Below, piece by piece: positions 11,746 through 23,093 of a stretch of DNA of 64,000 nucleotides. How positions within the stretch are numbered: position 1 is the first letter of the stretch; the number at the start of each line of letters is the position of its first letter. This DNA comes from Symbiodinium natans. Its lineage: Eukaryota; Sar; Dinophyceae; Suessiales; Symbiodiniaceae. Location: NCBI GenBank assembly GCA_905221605.1, contig CAJNDS010000362.1, positions 50,821 through 114,820 of the forward strand, given 5' to 3'. The notes under the pieces are model-generated. The model was not told the DNA's origin. It did no database searches and saw nothing but the letters and a program-made list of their open reading frames with translations. Position numbers and translations under genes: made by a program.

Positions 11746-11939
11746 GGTATCTAGAGGGAGGTGGCAGTGGGGGATTTTAGGTGTAGGACTTCGGTGCTGC
11801 TTTCCTCTCGCAACTCCTAAAAACGCTTTCGGGGAATCCGGCTCTTTAATGCATTTTGATTCGGTTAGTCCCGTGCCCTACCCACAACTGGCCGCTTTTA
11901 TTCGTGCCTGGGAGATGCGGGTCTCCTGCAACTCTGACA

Positions 11940-12134
11940 TCAACGACATCCTTGATGCGAGCAGTCATGGGAATCGAGCTCAATCTTCGTCGGGACGGGC
12001 TTGGAGGCTGTCAGATTGCCATTTTTCAGGCTACAAAACCTTGTGCACCGGGTTGAGCCGGGCTGCTTGCTCTGCAGCTGGTCCCGGAACCAGCGCTGCA
12101 CCCACCTCCAGACCGCTTCGAACATGGAAGCCAC
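11940..12134 (-). CDS. Candidate exon, unknown
   Basis: A minus-strand frame contains an aromatic, basic segment (MFEAVWRWVQRWFRDQLQ) followed by a Ser/Thr/Lys-rich tail and a stop at 11940. The composition is protein-like. The overlapping plus-strand frames are less convincing, but no domain or splice chain confirms it. Confidence 0.3.
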   Translation of the reverse strand: MASMFEAVWRWVQRWFRDQLQSKQPGSTRCTRFCSLKNGNLTASKPVPTKIELDSHDCSHQGCR

Positions 12135-12586
12135 ACATGTCCGATTCCAACAAAGCAGCGGGACCTCATGCGACTAGGCGACGGACAAAGTGATCTCAAA
12201 CAAATGCGAAGCACGCCCCCTTAAACGTGCTTTCAGGGTGCTTCGTGTGGTCGGAGGCGTGGTTGTACAAGCCAAGGACGCCAGACCTTGCCTCGCAAGC
12301 TTCTCAAGAGGTTCTGAAGTGGTCATGGAAAATGCTGGGAAGGGGGAGGACGGAGGGAGGGGCAGTTCCCTGATGCCCTAGACCTAGCACTGTGTGCTAC
12401 CTGAACAGCTTTGTTTCTCCAGCAACTGCTTCGGTCATTTAAGGCCTAAGTGTCAAGATGAACTTAGCGTGGCTTGATTTATTCGGCAGTCTTAGCGCAA
12501 CTATGGCTACAAGGTTAACACAGGCGAGAAGCACCCTAGCCTTTCCCAGTACCGTCTGGTCAACCCCCAAGCATGCGGGTGCTGTA

Positions 12587-12847
12587 TCACCTCGCCACGC
12601 TTTTGAGGGGTACGATCATGAAGGTCTTGCTACTAAGATAGCTCACGCACTTGCTCGACTTTACCTTCGTACTTCTAGTTTGTGAAGCCCTGTGACTTTG
12701 GGGTCTGGCCAGCCGCTGGCCTTCATAAGCTCGTTCATGCTGGCTGCCATCTGCATCGATGTCTGCTGAATCTCCTAGCTGGTACAGGCTCAGTGACCCT
12801 GAAGGCATGCGCTGCATGCTCGCTGCATCTTGCACTCCATGCTGCAT
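12587..12847 (-). CDS. Candidate exon, unknown
   Basis: An open minus-strand frame of 86 codons contains SLSLYQLGDSADIDADGSQ and a basic tail, ending in a stop at 12587. It looks like a hydrophilic protein segment. There is no recognisable domain or partner exon. Confidence 0.28.
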   Translation of the reverse strand: MQHGVQDAASMQRMPSGSLSLYQLGDSADIDADGSQHERAYEGQRLARPQSHRASQTRSTKVKSSKCVSYLSSKTFMIVPLKSVAR

Positions 12848-12949
12848 AGAGTTAAATTAAAGGTGAACGGATCGCGCGCGCCTGCGCCGACATGAAAACG
12901 CCGCCCCGAGATAGAACAAAAACAACACCCCAAGGTAGTGTCTCCACGG

Positions 12950-13665
12950 GCTCGGTTTTGACATGTCCACGCGCATTTTGGCATGTCGGCTCGTGCTTTT
13001 GACATGTTGGCACACCAGGGAGTTTTGACATGTCGGCTTCGACAGCCAAGTTTTCGCTTTCAGATTCGCCCAACTCCCTCCCCCTCTCTCTCTTTCGCAT
13101 TTATTCAACCCCTTCAATTCCTGATGGAAAGCTCGTTCCTATTCAATTCTCGACCGGAAACCTCTCATCCGGCAAGGATCTTGCAGGGATCTCTCATGCT
13201 AGGGTTTAGGGTGTAATATCAGGGTTTTGGGTTTCTTGTTTGGTGTCTAGGGCTTCGGGTTTATAATGTTGAGTTTAGGGTTTTTGGGTTTAGGTTTAAG
13301 GGCTTAGGGTGTAGAGCGCAAGACCTGAAAAAGAAGAGGAAGCCCGTATGGACAGCAGTCCCGAATCCTGAGCTCTAAACCCCAACCCTCAACCCTAAAC
13401 CCTAAACCCTAGCCCGCACAGACCGTCCTATCCCCAAATCCTACACAAGAAGGAGTAGTATGAGTACTAGTCGCCGTGCTGGTGGTGATGGTGATAAACT
13501 CGTATTATTGCACGTCGGCGGAATATCATTTACCATGTCGGCGGCAGCCAAGTTTGCCATGTCGGCGCAAGTCTTTGTGGCACGTCAATGCGTGGTTATG
13601 CATGTCGGCGGAAACCCCTTTTTTTGGCGTGCCGCAGCTTGTTTTGAAACGTCGGCACGTGGCGT
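12950..13665 (+). repeat. CATGTCGGC short-period array in two blocks
   Basis: Block 1 (about 12957-13045) and block 2 (about 13508-13665) each carry several copies of (A/G)CATGTCGGC at spacings of about 20-26 bp, with T-rich filler such as GTTTTGACATGTCGGC. Imperfect copies read GACATGTCCACG, CACGTCGGCG and AAACGTCGGC. The two blocks flank a telomere-like region. No coding role is evident. Confidence 0.7.
13196..13412. repeat. Telomere-like tracts in opposite orientation
   Basis: 13196-13312 has forward TTTAGGG-type words (TAGGGTTTAGGGTGT, GAGTTTAGGGTTTTTGGG). 13378-13412 has the reverse type (CAACCCTAAACCCTAAACC). The two tracts point at each other across about 65 bp of non-repeat sequence. 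Confidence 0.7.
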
Positions 13666-14237
13666 CCCGTGGTTCTTGAGCTGTAGATGCTTCTGTCGTC
13701 TCCCCACTCAATAAGCAAGTAGCCTCCACATGCGAGAGCTTTTGGGTTGAGACGGCCATGACCTGAGTGTTGAGATGGATGGGTGCAGGGCATATGGCTT
13801 GAGTTGTTGACTTTCAGCTAGTTTAGGCAACTCTCATGCTGCTTAGTAGTCCCGTCATGATGGAATCATGGTTGCTTAATGCATTGCTGCTTCTCAGGGG
13901 CTTTGGTGCGCAACTCTGCCACATCTGTGGACAACATGCGCAATGAACGGAAGCCTTCCGAGATGTTTGCGCCTCGCGTCATTGGTTAGTGGTAGCTCTG
14001 CGAGATGAGAGAAGACAAAGAAACGTATTTACAAAAGGTACAACCACGCCTTGATTAAAACTGACCTTCGTGGCTGTGATCGGAATTCCTTAAGAACTAG
14101 GGTTGCTGGACGCTCTCATCACGCACTCCGCAACCCCTCCAACATGACCAGCTCCTACCAGCACACTCTTCTTGAAGCTGCCGCCCTAGCAGCTTAACCA
14201 AAGCTCTTTCAAGCTCAGAAGGGTTGAACATTCGGAA

Positions 14238-14466
14238 CTATTTGTTCAAGGTGAAGTTGGTCCAGCACTGGACCATGGCCGGAGCCTCCAGAATTCCTGC
14301 AAATGTTCCCCCACAGACTTTGTGCCAAAGATGTGCCAAGCCTTCTGCAAGCTGAGCTTGCCAGCGCCCGGAGAAAGCGTGGACAGCGCGTGCCCCGGCC
14401 ACAGAGGCCCGATGCTCAAGCGTGGCCTCTAAATTTGCTGTGGTTTCATGAATAAATTGATGGCTG
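14238..14466 (-). CDS. Candidate terminal exon, unknown
   Basis: After a CTAATAG acceptor the minus frame runs to a stop at 14238. It contains FIHETTANLEATLEHRA and AQLAEGLAHLWHKVCGG, an amphipathic, helical-looking composition. No domain is recognised. Confidence 0.33.
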
Positions 14467-14779
14467 CTATTAGTTGTGATGATCACGAGGAGGATTTCTA
14501 GGAAGATGATCCTTGCTATGACTCTTCACATATTCTTGGCGCGGCGCGGCCGCTATTGTTTGATCTGATTACTTACATCTTCTTCATCATCATAATTATA
14601 ATGATCAGTCATCACACTACAACTACCGCTACCTACTTCCCCTACAACCCCTACTATCCCTAGTGGTATTACAACCACTACTACCACGACGGCGACCACT
14701 ATATTCGTCTTTTGAGCATTTACTAGTACTAACCATAGAAGTACTAATCGTACTGCTACACCTACTCGTACTACTAGTA

Positions 14780-14830
14780 CTAATCGTCGCACTGCTACTG
14801 CTACTGCCTACTACTACTACTACTACTACT

Positions 14831-14897
<67 letters not shown>
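14780..14897. repeat. (TAC)n / (GAC)n trinucleotide array
   Basis: Runs of TAC, then about a dozen GAC, then TAC again. The long frames through it are homopolymer artefacts. It lies immediately downstream of the 3' end of the minus-strand gene at 14970. Confidence 0.95.
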
Positions 14898-14969
14898 GAG
14901 GTCGTCGGCAAGTATGCAAAGTTTCGTCGTAGGGTCAGTGCAATGTGAAGCGCTTCTTGCCAAGAAGGC

Positions 14970-16274
14970 TCAACAGGTACACTGCAAGTGACAAAGCGCT
15001 GCGGTTAGATATATTGGAAACACAACCGAAATGTTGTCCACGAAAGCAACGTTTGCTTTCACAAAGTCTTGCTTGATACGTATGATGTAGTAACCTGAAC
15101 ATGCCTTCAAGCCAACTAACTTTTACTCCATGCAACGTGGTGCCTTGCCTCACTCGCCATTGCAACCATCTCCGCCAAGCTGGCCTTCACTCCTTGACGG
15201 ATCTCCGCGGCCTCAAGCCAGGCGGAAACTGGGCTCCTTAATGCCTTAGAGGATGTCCAGCTGGCATAGGCTTGTGCAGATATTTGTAGAAGTTGTAGAA
15301 GATTGTAAAGGGTATCCCACTGACGTGGACAAAGGGCATGTCAGGAACACAGGTTTTTGACGGTTGGAGTCTTTGCGGATACGGCTTCTGCTGCAGAGCT
15401 CGCATCTTCCTAAGAAAAACGCCTTCGCCACTTCCAGAACAGGGGCTTGCGCGAGGCCCGCGCTAGTTTTGGCGAGAGGTGGGGCTCAAAAGATTTCCCA
15501 CGCCACGCCCAAACATCATGTTGGAACTGGATATCGTAACTTCAGACTCAAGCCCTCAGTCCCTCAGTAGCTCATCAACACCGGAAGCCATGCACCCCGA
15601 CGCGCAGCTCGCAAGTGCTCTGCCATTTGAGAGCCGCTTTGGGATTTGCAGCTCTGAGTTCCATGCGCACCTCTAAGGGTCTGAGGTAACATAAGATATG
15701 TTGAGGATATTGCAAACAATCACAACCCCTGCGCCACATGGTTTTGGCACGACGTCCCCCCAAGCAAGGTCGACTTAAACAGTAACACTGCTGCACATCC
15801 ATCCTTTGCGCCCGCACTCCGAGGCCACCATTCTTGGAAGAAATTGCCGTTCGCAACCGGCAGGTTTTGAGCGCCGCTATTCATCCTTTGATTTTTTGTA
15901 CTACCAGGCCCATGCTTCAGAACCCTCTGAGCAAGGCAAGGGACTATATGAAGGGACCATGCAAAGGGACCATGTAAGCACCCGTAGTAGCTCAAAGGCT
16001 CTCATCCCCTATTTCCAGGCCATCCCCAGATCCCGTGGGGTCTCCGGATGTGTTTTACTAATTTTTACTATTGGGGAGGGGTTTAGTTGGAGCAAAGAGG
16101 CAAAGTCTGATAAGTAGATGGCGTGCTCGGGGTTTAACAGGAATTGGATGGATGCAGCCTCAAGGCAGATCCGTTCGGCCTCACGAGCGCCAGAGCACAA
16201 CTGCTCTGAAGCGTCGGCAAGTAAAGGGCTCGGCAGAAGATCCAGAATTGTCGCCACAAACCCGAACCGGGAAG
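14970..16274 (-). CDS. Four-exon helical protein, unknown function, with a GC-AG intron
   Basis: Minus-strand exons 16274-16069, 15670-15594, 15236-15127 and 15094-14970 chain in phase (entry 1, exit 0; 0 to 2; 2 to 1; 1 to stop). Contents include CSGAREAERICLEAASIQFLL, NPKAALKWQSTCELRV, LEAAEIRQGVKASLAEMV and KQDFVKANVAFVDNISVVF. Donors are GTAAAA, GC (GT|GCATGG) and GTAAAAG. Acceptors are CAG|C, GAG|G, AAG|G and CAG|G. The stop at 14970 is used if the last exon is terminal; a GT at 14982 could instead be a donor. The composition suggests a mainly helical protein ending in a hydrophobic strand or helix. I recognise no family, and the 5' end is not seen. Confidence 0.52.
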
Positions 16275-17140
16275 CTGGGTTTGGCATTCGGGCAGGTGAG
16301 CTCTCGAGGCAACAATTTCATGTTGCGAACACGCAAAAGAACCCAAACCTCTAAATCCCCGAAGTTCCGAACAAGATCCCAAACACTCCAAAACGTGCCT
16401 CCTCATTCAGGGCAGCTTGGCCGGGTTTCTCGCCTACCTCAGAAGCCAGGAGACCTTGCTGAAGAACAACACCCATTTATAGAAGGATCTCTATCTCATT
16501 TGCAAAAAGTCATCTAAACAGAATCCTGTACACGCAGTGTACACATGTTCAAGTAAATCTTGTCCGTTTGCAGTTCGAAATGGGTCGTGCAAATTTGTCC
16601 CTGCCCTTTGCAGTACGTAGCGGTGGGGTTTAGTGTGATTAGCATACAATCATTTTCAAACCGAAAGGAACATAAGTGGGTTGCGCCGCACGCGATTTGC
16701 ATTTTTCCCGTTCTGACTCTGCCGAGTCTAGCGGGGGGAGGGGATGACAGCGATTGATGGCGACTCTGGGACTTATGCGGCCCGGTTGTTCTGCGATGTT
16801 CTCACCACTCTCCCATCCATCGTGGCGGGACAGCCTGATCGCCGACGGAGCGTCCATGATCCCCGCGCTGCTCCGTTTGCAGAGCTGTTGGAAACTCACG
16901 CCGCGTTGTATTCTCCAGCTGCCATGGCGCTTTTTCGCTACCACGGAGCCGGCACCCCCTGAAGCTTGTGCCTCTGTCTGCTAAAGTGGAAGCGCGCGCC
17001 TCACATCTCAATAAGCTGGTCGTTAAGCATTGAGCGCATGCGTCGTCTGATTAAAACTTTCGGGCCACGTATCTAAACTACTTATGTTCCGCTTGTTGGA
17101 GATTTCGCCCTTGCCAGCGTTTCTCGCCTGTACGACTTGT

Positions 17141-17259
17141 TCACTCTGTGAGGCTTGAGCTATGTGCTTCCCAGGTGGCATAGTGCTCCAAGAGGATCTG
17201 CGTGTTCTTTCCGACGATTTCGACTGCCTCCTCCAAGGCCCGGAGAATGGCGTCATCAC
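17141..17259 (-). CDS. Candidate terminal exon, coiled-coil-like
   Basis: After AAAAG|GTGATGACG the minus frame reads LRALEEAVEIVGKNTQILLE, a clear heptad-like helical segment, and ends in TGA at 17141-17143. No partner exon was placed with confidence. Confidence 0.42.
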
Positions 17260-17499
17260 CTTTTCCTCAGTGCCGGACCCGTAAACCTCTAAGTAGTGCT
17301 CATGCCAGCTTGCTGCTAGTGAGCCCCGCGATGGCCTCGCGCCTGGAAAGGTTCGGGATGCCAACATCGCTGAGGCCATGTACTAAAGCAGCTTACGCAT
17401 GCTTCATGGCGCCCGGTGTCTCACGGCATCGCGGATGCAGTGGAGGTCGCAGAATGTGCGAGCAAATCCGTGCCTGAGTCGGCTCAAGCTTGTGCCACT

Positions 17500-18240
17500 A
17501 GATCTGCGGGTAAAGAAAAGAGGGCAACACTTAAAACTTGAGACTGTGTAACTGTATGCTTTCCATTGCATTATTTGGGTTCACATGAAGGGTAGATCAG
17601 CTTAGCAACGTTCATATTGGAGCAGCACTACAATTTCTGAAGAAACATGTAGAAATCGTGCCATCATGCTTCCTACGCGATATGCCTATGCATGAGAAAG
17701 AGGCTTCGTACTTTTGTCACAAAGTGACCATGATCTAAGCGAGAGTGTTGAACAACGAGTGCCCTGCAATTCAGAGTTGAGAGCGTGCAGATCTCTACAG
17801 CCAGCAAATGATTTGGTAAACCACGGACATGGCAAAGCACATTAAAGCGAATCGGAATTGCTTGTGCGCTTGCTAAACGTGGGTGGAAACCCAGGCATCG
17901 ACTTGTGCAATTCTTGACGCAATTGAACAGCTTATTCGTTTAGGAGCACGGGGATGTGGCCGGAGCTAGTGTGGCAGAATCAAGGGTTGTTCCTAAAGAG
18001 GCGAGTGAGGTGGAGAGGAGTCAAATGGTGTGGCATGCCATAACAAAACTGAGAACCGAGATGGAGTCTGGTGGTGGTGGAACGAAGGCTGGTGAGTTAA
18101 ACCCCGCGTCTATACCAAACACCTGAATCTTCGAGCCCACACGACTAAAGTCAGCAATCTCTGGAAGCACCGAGATGCAACTTTACCACCTAAGGGGTCT
18201 ACCAAACCAACCATCACGAATGGGGATGTCAACGCATCTT
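17500..18240. other. No gene or repeat recognised
   Basis: All six frames are broken by frequent stops and no repeat structure is visible. It is probably intergenic or intronic. Confidence 0.4.
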
Positions 18241-18248
18241 ATCCGATC

Positions 18249-18421
18249 CTAATCCATGGCTAGACAGCCGACCCTGTAAAGGCGCTTCACCCTAGTGGCT
18301 GAATGGGGTCGCAGTCTTGTTTGCCAGCTTTGCTGGCCTTCTTCTTTAGCCTCGGCTGCTTTCAAAGCTGCAATGGGCAACGTGTCAGCTAGTTGCAAAT
18401 TCCATTGTTCTTGCGTTACAG
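18249..18421 (-). CDS. Candidate exon, helical
   Basis: A good acceptor (CTTATTTCAG|CTG) opens a minus frame containing QWNLQLADTLPIAALKAAEA and a basic tail, with a stop at 18249. The donor, if the exon is internal, is not clear. Confidence 0.38.
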
Positions 18422-18875
18422 CTGAAATAAGACTTGTCACTGTTAAGTACGGTGAAAGCAATCTAGAAATCCCTACGCTTCCTGGGATTTAGGGTGCGGT
18501 GTGCAGGATGACCTGACATGGTATCCCCCAAGGTTGACATGTGCAAAACAAACCCTTCGAATCCTGGGCCTGGTGCTGCAGTTCAAACTCAGATTTAACC
18601 GGAGAGCAAAAACCGTTGAACATGTCAGAACCTCAACCCATACAATGCTGTACGAGGGGATGTTCACCAGTAGGGCAAGTCATGTCTGTGTTTTCTTAAG
18701 GCTTGCGTCATCTTGTTGGGAGGCTTTGCCCTCTAAATGCAGAGCCTCATTCCCTAAACCTAAGTCCAGAAAACTGGGTCCTACCAGAACTTCTGCTCTC
18801 AGGTGATGGGTTGCCCAAGCGGGGATTCAGTCGCGGGCTAGATCGCGGCGCCAAACCCGCAAAAGACACAACTGA

Positions 18876-18915
18876 TATCATGATGATGATGATGGTGGTG
18901 ATGATGATGATGATA
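18876..18915. repeat. (ATG)n microsatellite
   Basis: A run of ATG with one GGTGGTG interruption. Confidence 0.92.
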
Positions 18916-19144
18916 GGTAGCATCCTAACTAACCTTGAGCGATTTCGGATGTCAGCTTTGACGATTCTAAGTAATTGTTCAGATTTGGAGGTTCGTTTTT
19001 CGACATCACCCCCTAAACTTCATGCTCTGCCGGGCAGCCCTAAAAAAGATGCCGTGGCCGCTCGCTTGAACACCCAGGCGTAGAGGGTGGCTGGCGAGGC
19101 GAGGCCAGGAAACGTCATGAAGTTCAAGATGTGTCAGGGTAGGC

Positions 19145-19551
19145 TTACTGCTTGAAAGCTTCAGTCGGGACTAACATCTCCAGGGTGTACCGATCCTCCA
19201 AGAACATGTCAACACCCCCAACAAGGACGAGGCACATTCCAAAATCGGTATTGATTTCGGCCGCTTGATGATCCCAACACCACCTGGCGCCTGCGTTCAT
19301 GCTTTCATGAGGTGCACGTAAGAAACAGTCACTGGACAATCCTGTTGTCAACGAAGCATCCCGAGAGGCAAGGGGTTCGTGCGGGTACCGAGGGGCACAT
19401 CATACCCGGCTGCATGAGTATCTTCCCTATACAAGGCTTGTTCGTTTAACCTGTTGCACCTCGTAGAGACATCTTTCAAACTAGAAGGTTCACAACTGCA
19501 AGATCCGGGCATCTTCGGACAGGCGGCGTTAACGGCATCCGGGAGCTTCAT
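19145..19551 (-). CDS. Two-exon 3' end of an unknown gene
   Basis: Exon 19551-19389 contains NRLNEQALYREDTHAAGYD and ends at GTACCC in phase 1. Exon 19290-19145 enters in phase 1 after CGCAG|GC, contains ARWCWDHQAAEINTDFGMC and FLEDRYTLEMLVPTEAFKQ, and ends in TAA. The phase match across the intron and the balanced composition support a real gene. The Cys- and Trp-containing, beta-strand-like C terminus is not assigned to a family. Confidence 0.5.
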
Positions 19552-19764
19552 TGGCCAAAGGGCCTTTGCGAGGGCCTGTCAGATCTTTTGATGGTGGCAG
19601 AGGTTGCTCTTCATATAGGTGTTTGCGTCTACCTAAGCTCTAGGACACAAACTCTGCCAGAGTTGAGATTTAGATGGGGTCCTGCAAAGCGGCTGGCTAC
19701 GCGTACTGGGCTCTTACTTTTTCCTTGGCGTGACACGGCGTCACGAAAGCGCTGCGGCAGTCCC

Positions 19765-20565
19765 TTGGCTCAAGCCCTCTACTGTTGTCTTTACACTGTA
19801 CAGCTAGGGCAAAACTAGCCGCACGTTAGGCGGGGCCACCCGCGCCATCCCTGGAAGGTCTCCAGTGCCTCGGGTGTTGGTTTGCCTTCCCGGGCTTATT
19901 GGAGCGACTGCCCTGCTCGCAGCGCTTGCACATTTTGCGTCGCACAAAAGCGGGCACGGTCCCAAAAGGACAGTAGCGGTCCACGTGGCTCACGCTTCGG
20001 TTGCATGGCCTGGCGCAGGGCCTGGAGCAACTTCTGCAGCTTTCGCCCTCCTGGTTTGGGGCGGTGCCACGGGGTCCGAAGCAGCGCTGGGCTGGTTCCC
20101 GGCTCTTCGGGGTGGAGCTTCGGAAGGCGCCTGTTTGGCTGGGCTCTCCTTTGGCCTGTGGCTGGGCAGTTTCGGAGCTGTCCGCCGATCTTTCTTGTGC
20201 CCCTTCAGGGGCTGCGGTGTTTTCTGCAGAACCCTCCTCCGCGGGGCAGGCGCCGCGGTTGTCTCCGTAGTGGGGCTTTGGACGCGCCTTGCAGTTGCTG
20301 GTGCTCCCACCAGCCCCTGGCTGCCCAATCTTGCTGGGGCTCTTGTCGGGGCTCCTCTAGTCCCAGCCCTGGTCACCCCACTGGTCCCGGGACCTCTAGC
20401 CCCACCACCGCTCCGTGGATGGTGTGGGGTCTGGGCGCTTCAACCCGCACCACAAAGGAGGGTCGGGTCTCACCGAGAAAGCTCCGCTACCATGCAAAGC
20501 GCCTGGCTACGAAGGGCTGCGATGGTCCCTTGGCTCAAGCCCTCTAGTCTTTACACTGTACAGCG
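19765..20565. repeat. GC-rich block bounded by a direct repeat
   Basis: CCCTTGGCTCAAGCCCTCTA followed by TCTTTACACTGTACAGC occurs at about 19765-19805 and again at about 20527-20562. Between them lies about 720 bp of high-GC sequence open in several frames. On the minus strand it would give a Pro/Ala/Arg-rich linker (about 20376-19990) and on the plus strand a hydrophobic Ala/Leu/Gly protein. Neither is convincing as a folded protein. Confidence 0.55.
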
Positions 20566-20759
20566 GGCACAACTAGCCTAAAACACGTGTCAAACTCGCA
20601 GGTCCAGGTCTGCTGAGAGACTGGTTCTGGAAATCCTCCTCGCATCAACGGGGCCTTGCGCGAATAAGGGAACTTCACAAGAATCCAGATTTGTCAGTCA
20701 ACTGCCGCTCTGGGTGCTGTTGCCCAGTACCATGTTCTCAGAAGCACGAAGACCCCGAC

Positions 20760-21173
20760 CTAAACCGTAATACCCCTTATTGAGGAAACAAGGTTTCCGG
20801 GCGGTACGCTGCATAACGAAAGGGAGAAGAAGTTTGTACAATAGTGGAAAGTTGGTTGACATTGCGCCATGCATCTGACTAAATACAATGACAAAGCTTG
20901 CAGCTTTGAGAACACCCTGACCAATATTAACGCACATATTGACAATGTAAGTACAACCGGCCAAAGCTCCCTGCTAGAGAACAAGAGGGACCTCGTGCGG
21001 GCGACAAACCTGTCAACCTGTACGTCACTTGGTGCTTCCGAATATCCTGTGTCTCGTTTGCATAAATCCTGATAGCCGAAGCCCACCGAGCTCTCGAAGA
21101 TGCACAAATGGAGGTTCCCAATTCTGATACATGAATGTCTGTCCAGAGTCCAAGCCCTAGGCAGAAGCCTCAC
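20760..21173 (-). CDS. Doubtful open frame with one hydrophobic segment
   Basis: A 137-codon minus-strand frame contains a possible membrane helix (WPVVLTLSICALILVRVF). No family, splice support or neighbour evidence was found. Listed because of its length. Confidence 0.18.
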   Translation of the reverse strand: MRLLPRAWTLDRHSCIRIGNLHLCIFESSVGFGYQDLCKRDTGYSEAPSDVQVDRFVARTRSLLFSSRELWPVVLTLSICALILVRVFSKLQALSLYLVRCMAQCQPTFHYCTNFFSLSLCSVPPGNLVSSIRGITV

Positions 21174-22855
21174 AACCTAAGGTTTGCGGGTTCGTGGTTA
21201 GAGGATCAGTTCTACGAAGCGCAAGATGTCACTGCAGGACCCACTGCCATCGAGAGTCGAGAAGGTGATCAATGCCCATTTGTGTGAGATCGTGGGCCTG
21301 AAGGGTTTTGGTCTGCGCTTCTTAGTGCTGAGATCAACTACCCTGAACCAAGGGTTCTAGCTTCCTTCGGGTGTCATGTTTAGCGTCTTCAAGTTTCGGG
21401 TGGGGGCCATAAAGAGTATGTGGAATTGGGGTTCAAGTTGCGAGGTGGCGGGGGTACACACGGTTGCGGGGAAGATAATTTTAGGATCAGGGGTTGGCGG
21501 TTTCATGGACCCATGGCTTTGAGCTTCGTGATTTCGGATTGGACCATCATTCACTCACGCAAGACAACAGCTCTTGCCAGGTCAGCGTTGGCAGTCATTG
21601 GAAGTGAAAGGCTTTAGGCTTACATGCAAGGTGGCAGCATGGCAAACCTTCGCCTGAACATGCCTTCAATCATTTGCCAAGACAAATGCAACAACCTTGG
21701 CACGGAAGTTGGGAGAAATGGAACTTTGCAGATGCCAAGCCGTCCACCATGGTCACTTTTCCCATCCATTTCTCACGTTTGGCCGCACGATCGGTGCCTA
21801 AGTAGCACTTTCGAACGATAACGCCAATCTTCAGCAAGGCAACGTTCACAATACATTCACAATGCTCTTACGGGTTCTGAGTAAGTGTGACAGAGCCTGA
21901 CCTCTGGCGCGCGTACAATCGAGTCACGCTGCTGGGGGCCGCTACCCCTCCTTGGGCCCGGACACTCCTTCACGGACCTGTATGTAACGCCAACATCGCC
22001 AGGCCCTGAGTTCCCATGCCTCAGAGAACAAATCGAAACGTGGGGTGCGATTTAGAAAATCTAGCTTCTAGAGCTCATGTTGTTCTTTCCTCTACGCTCA
22101 AGCCTCCAGTTGCAACTGTGAGAGTCACCACTGCTGGCACTCGTGTTTTATGTGTGGGTACTACCGCTGTGGCGTGCGCTGCGAGTAGACTTAAAGAACA
22201 GGCCAGGGTGGTTTCTGAGTAAATTGAAGGCATTGGCAGGCAGCTGACCAACAACTCAGGCTTCAGGACCGGGATTGGGTGCAAATTGAAGATTCCTTAA
22301 GCGGGGTCCAGAGAAAGCATTCTGTAGTCAAACACCTAAAGCGAGAAATCCAAAGGCGGGGCCTTCATGGCCTTTGCAGATGCCTCAGGGAACTTGGGCT
22401 GGCTAGCTATCAACTCTCTGGGGTTGGGGCCATGCATGGAAAAGCACAATGCATGCCTGGGCACATGTATGCACGGCACGCACAGCACCGTCCAGAGGGA
22501 TGTGTTTTGTGCGGTTGCGTGGCGCATGAAAGTCGGTGCGCCAAAGCGGCAGGATTGCAGTTGGCGTGGGGTCGGCAGGCATGGAGCTGGAGCTGCGTGC
22601 GGGTGATTGAGAACTTTTGTGAGGGGTAGTTGCCTGGATGATGGGGCGTACGATGGTGCTGATGTGACACACGAGGCACTGATGCCGGCCCTCGTGCGGT
22701 GAGCACCGATCACACACCTACACCCAACTGTGTGATGTGGCAAATCTGAAGGCCCTCCTGTTATGTGTTGCGTGCATCCTCGTTCACCACTGGCACATTC
22801 TGTAAACTCCTACTATCCGAGCATGCGCCTTCCAACTCTGAGAAACAACAACTAC

Positions 22856-22996
22856 AAGGTCACTCAACACCCGACAAGCCATTTTCGAGTTAAGCTTTAA
22901 GGCTTTAGGGCGATCTGGTCGCCTGCTCATTAACGAAGTGGAAAGGTACTTTGATTGAGAGGCAAGTCCGGAAGGTGCATGCCTGGTCCACAACGT
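22856..22996 (-). CDS. Candidate internal exon, unknown
   Basis: After CATGCAG|ACG the minus frame gives 47 codons in phase 0, containing SLMSRRPDRPKALKLNSKM, and ends at a GTAGTTG donor in phase 0. The segment is basic and hydrophilic. It lies just downstream of the 3' end of the gene at 23094-24447. Confidence 0.38.
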
Positions 22997-23093
22997 CTGC
23001 ATGCAAGGCAGCATTGCTCCGTCCGCAACATCGCCGGGGCCAGGGTTGCGTTGAGGGGTTTGCGAGCCTCAGCCCCGCCTACGAAACTGAATC

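Noticed and set aside
19865-20581. Plus-strand ORF of 238 codons, hydrophobic
   Set aside because: High GC removes stops in several frames at once. The peptide lacks regular helix spacing, and the opposite strand is equally open.
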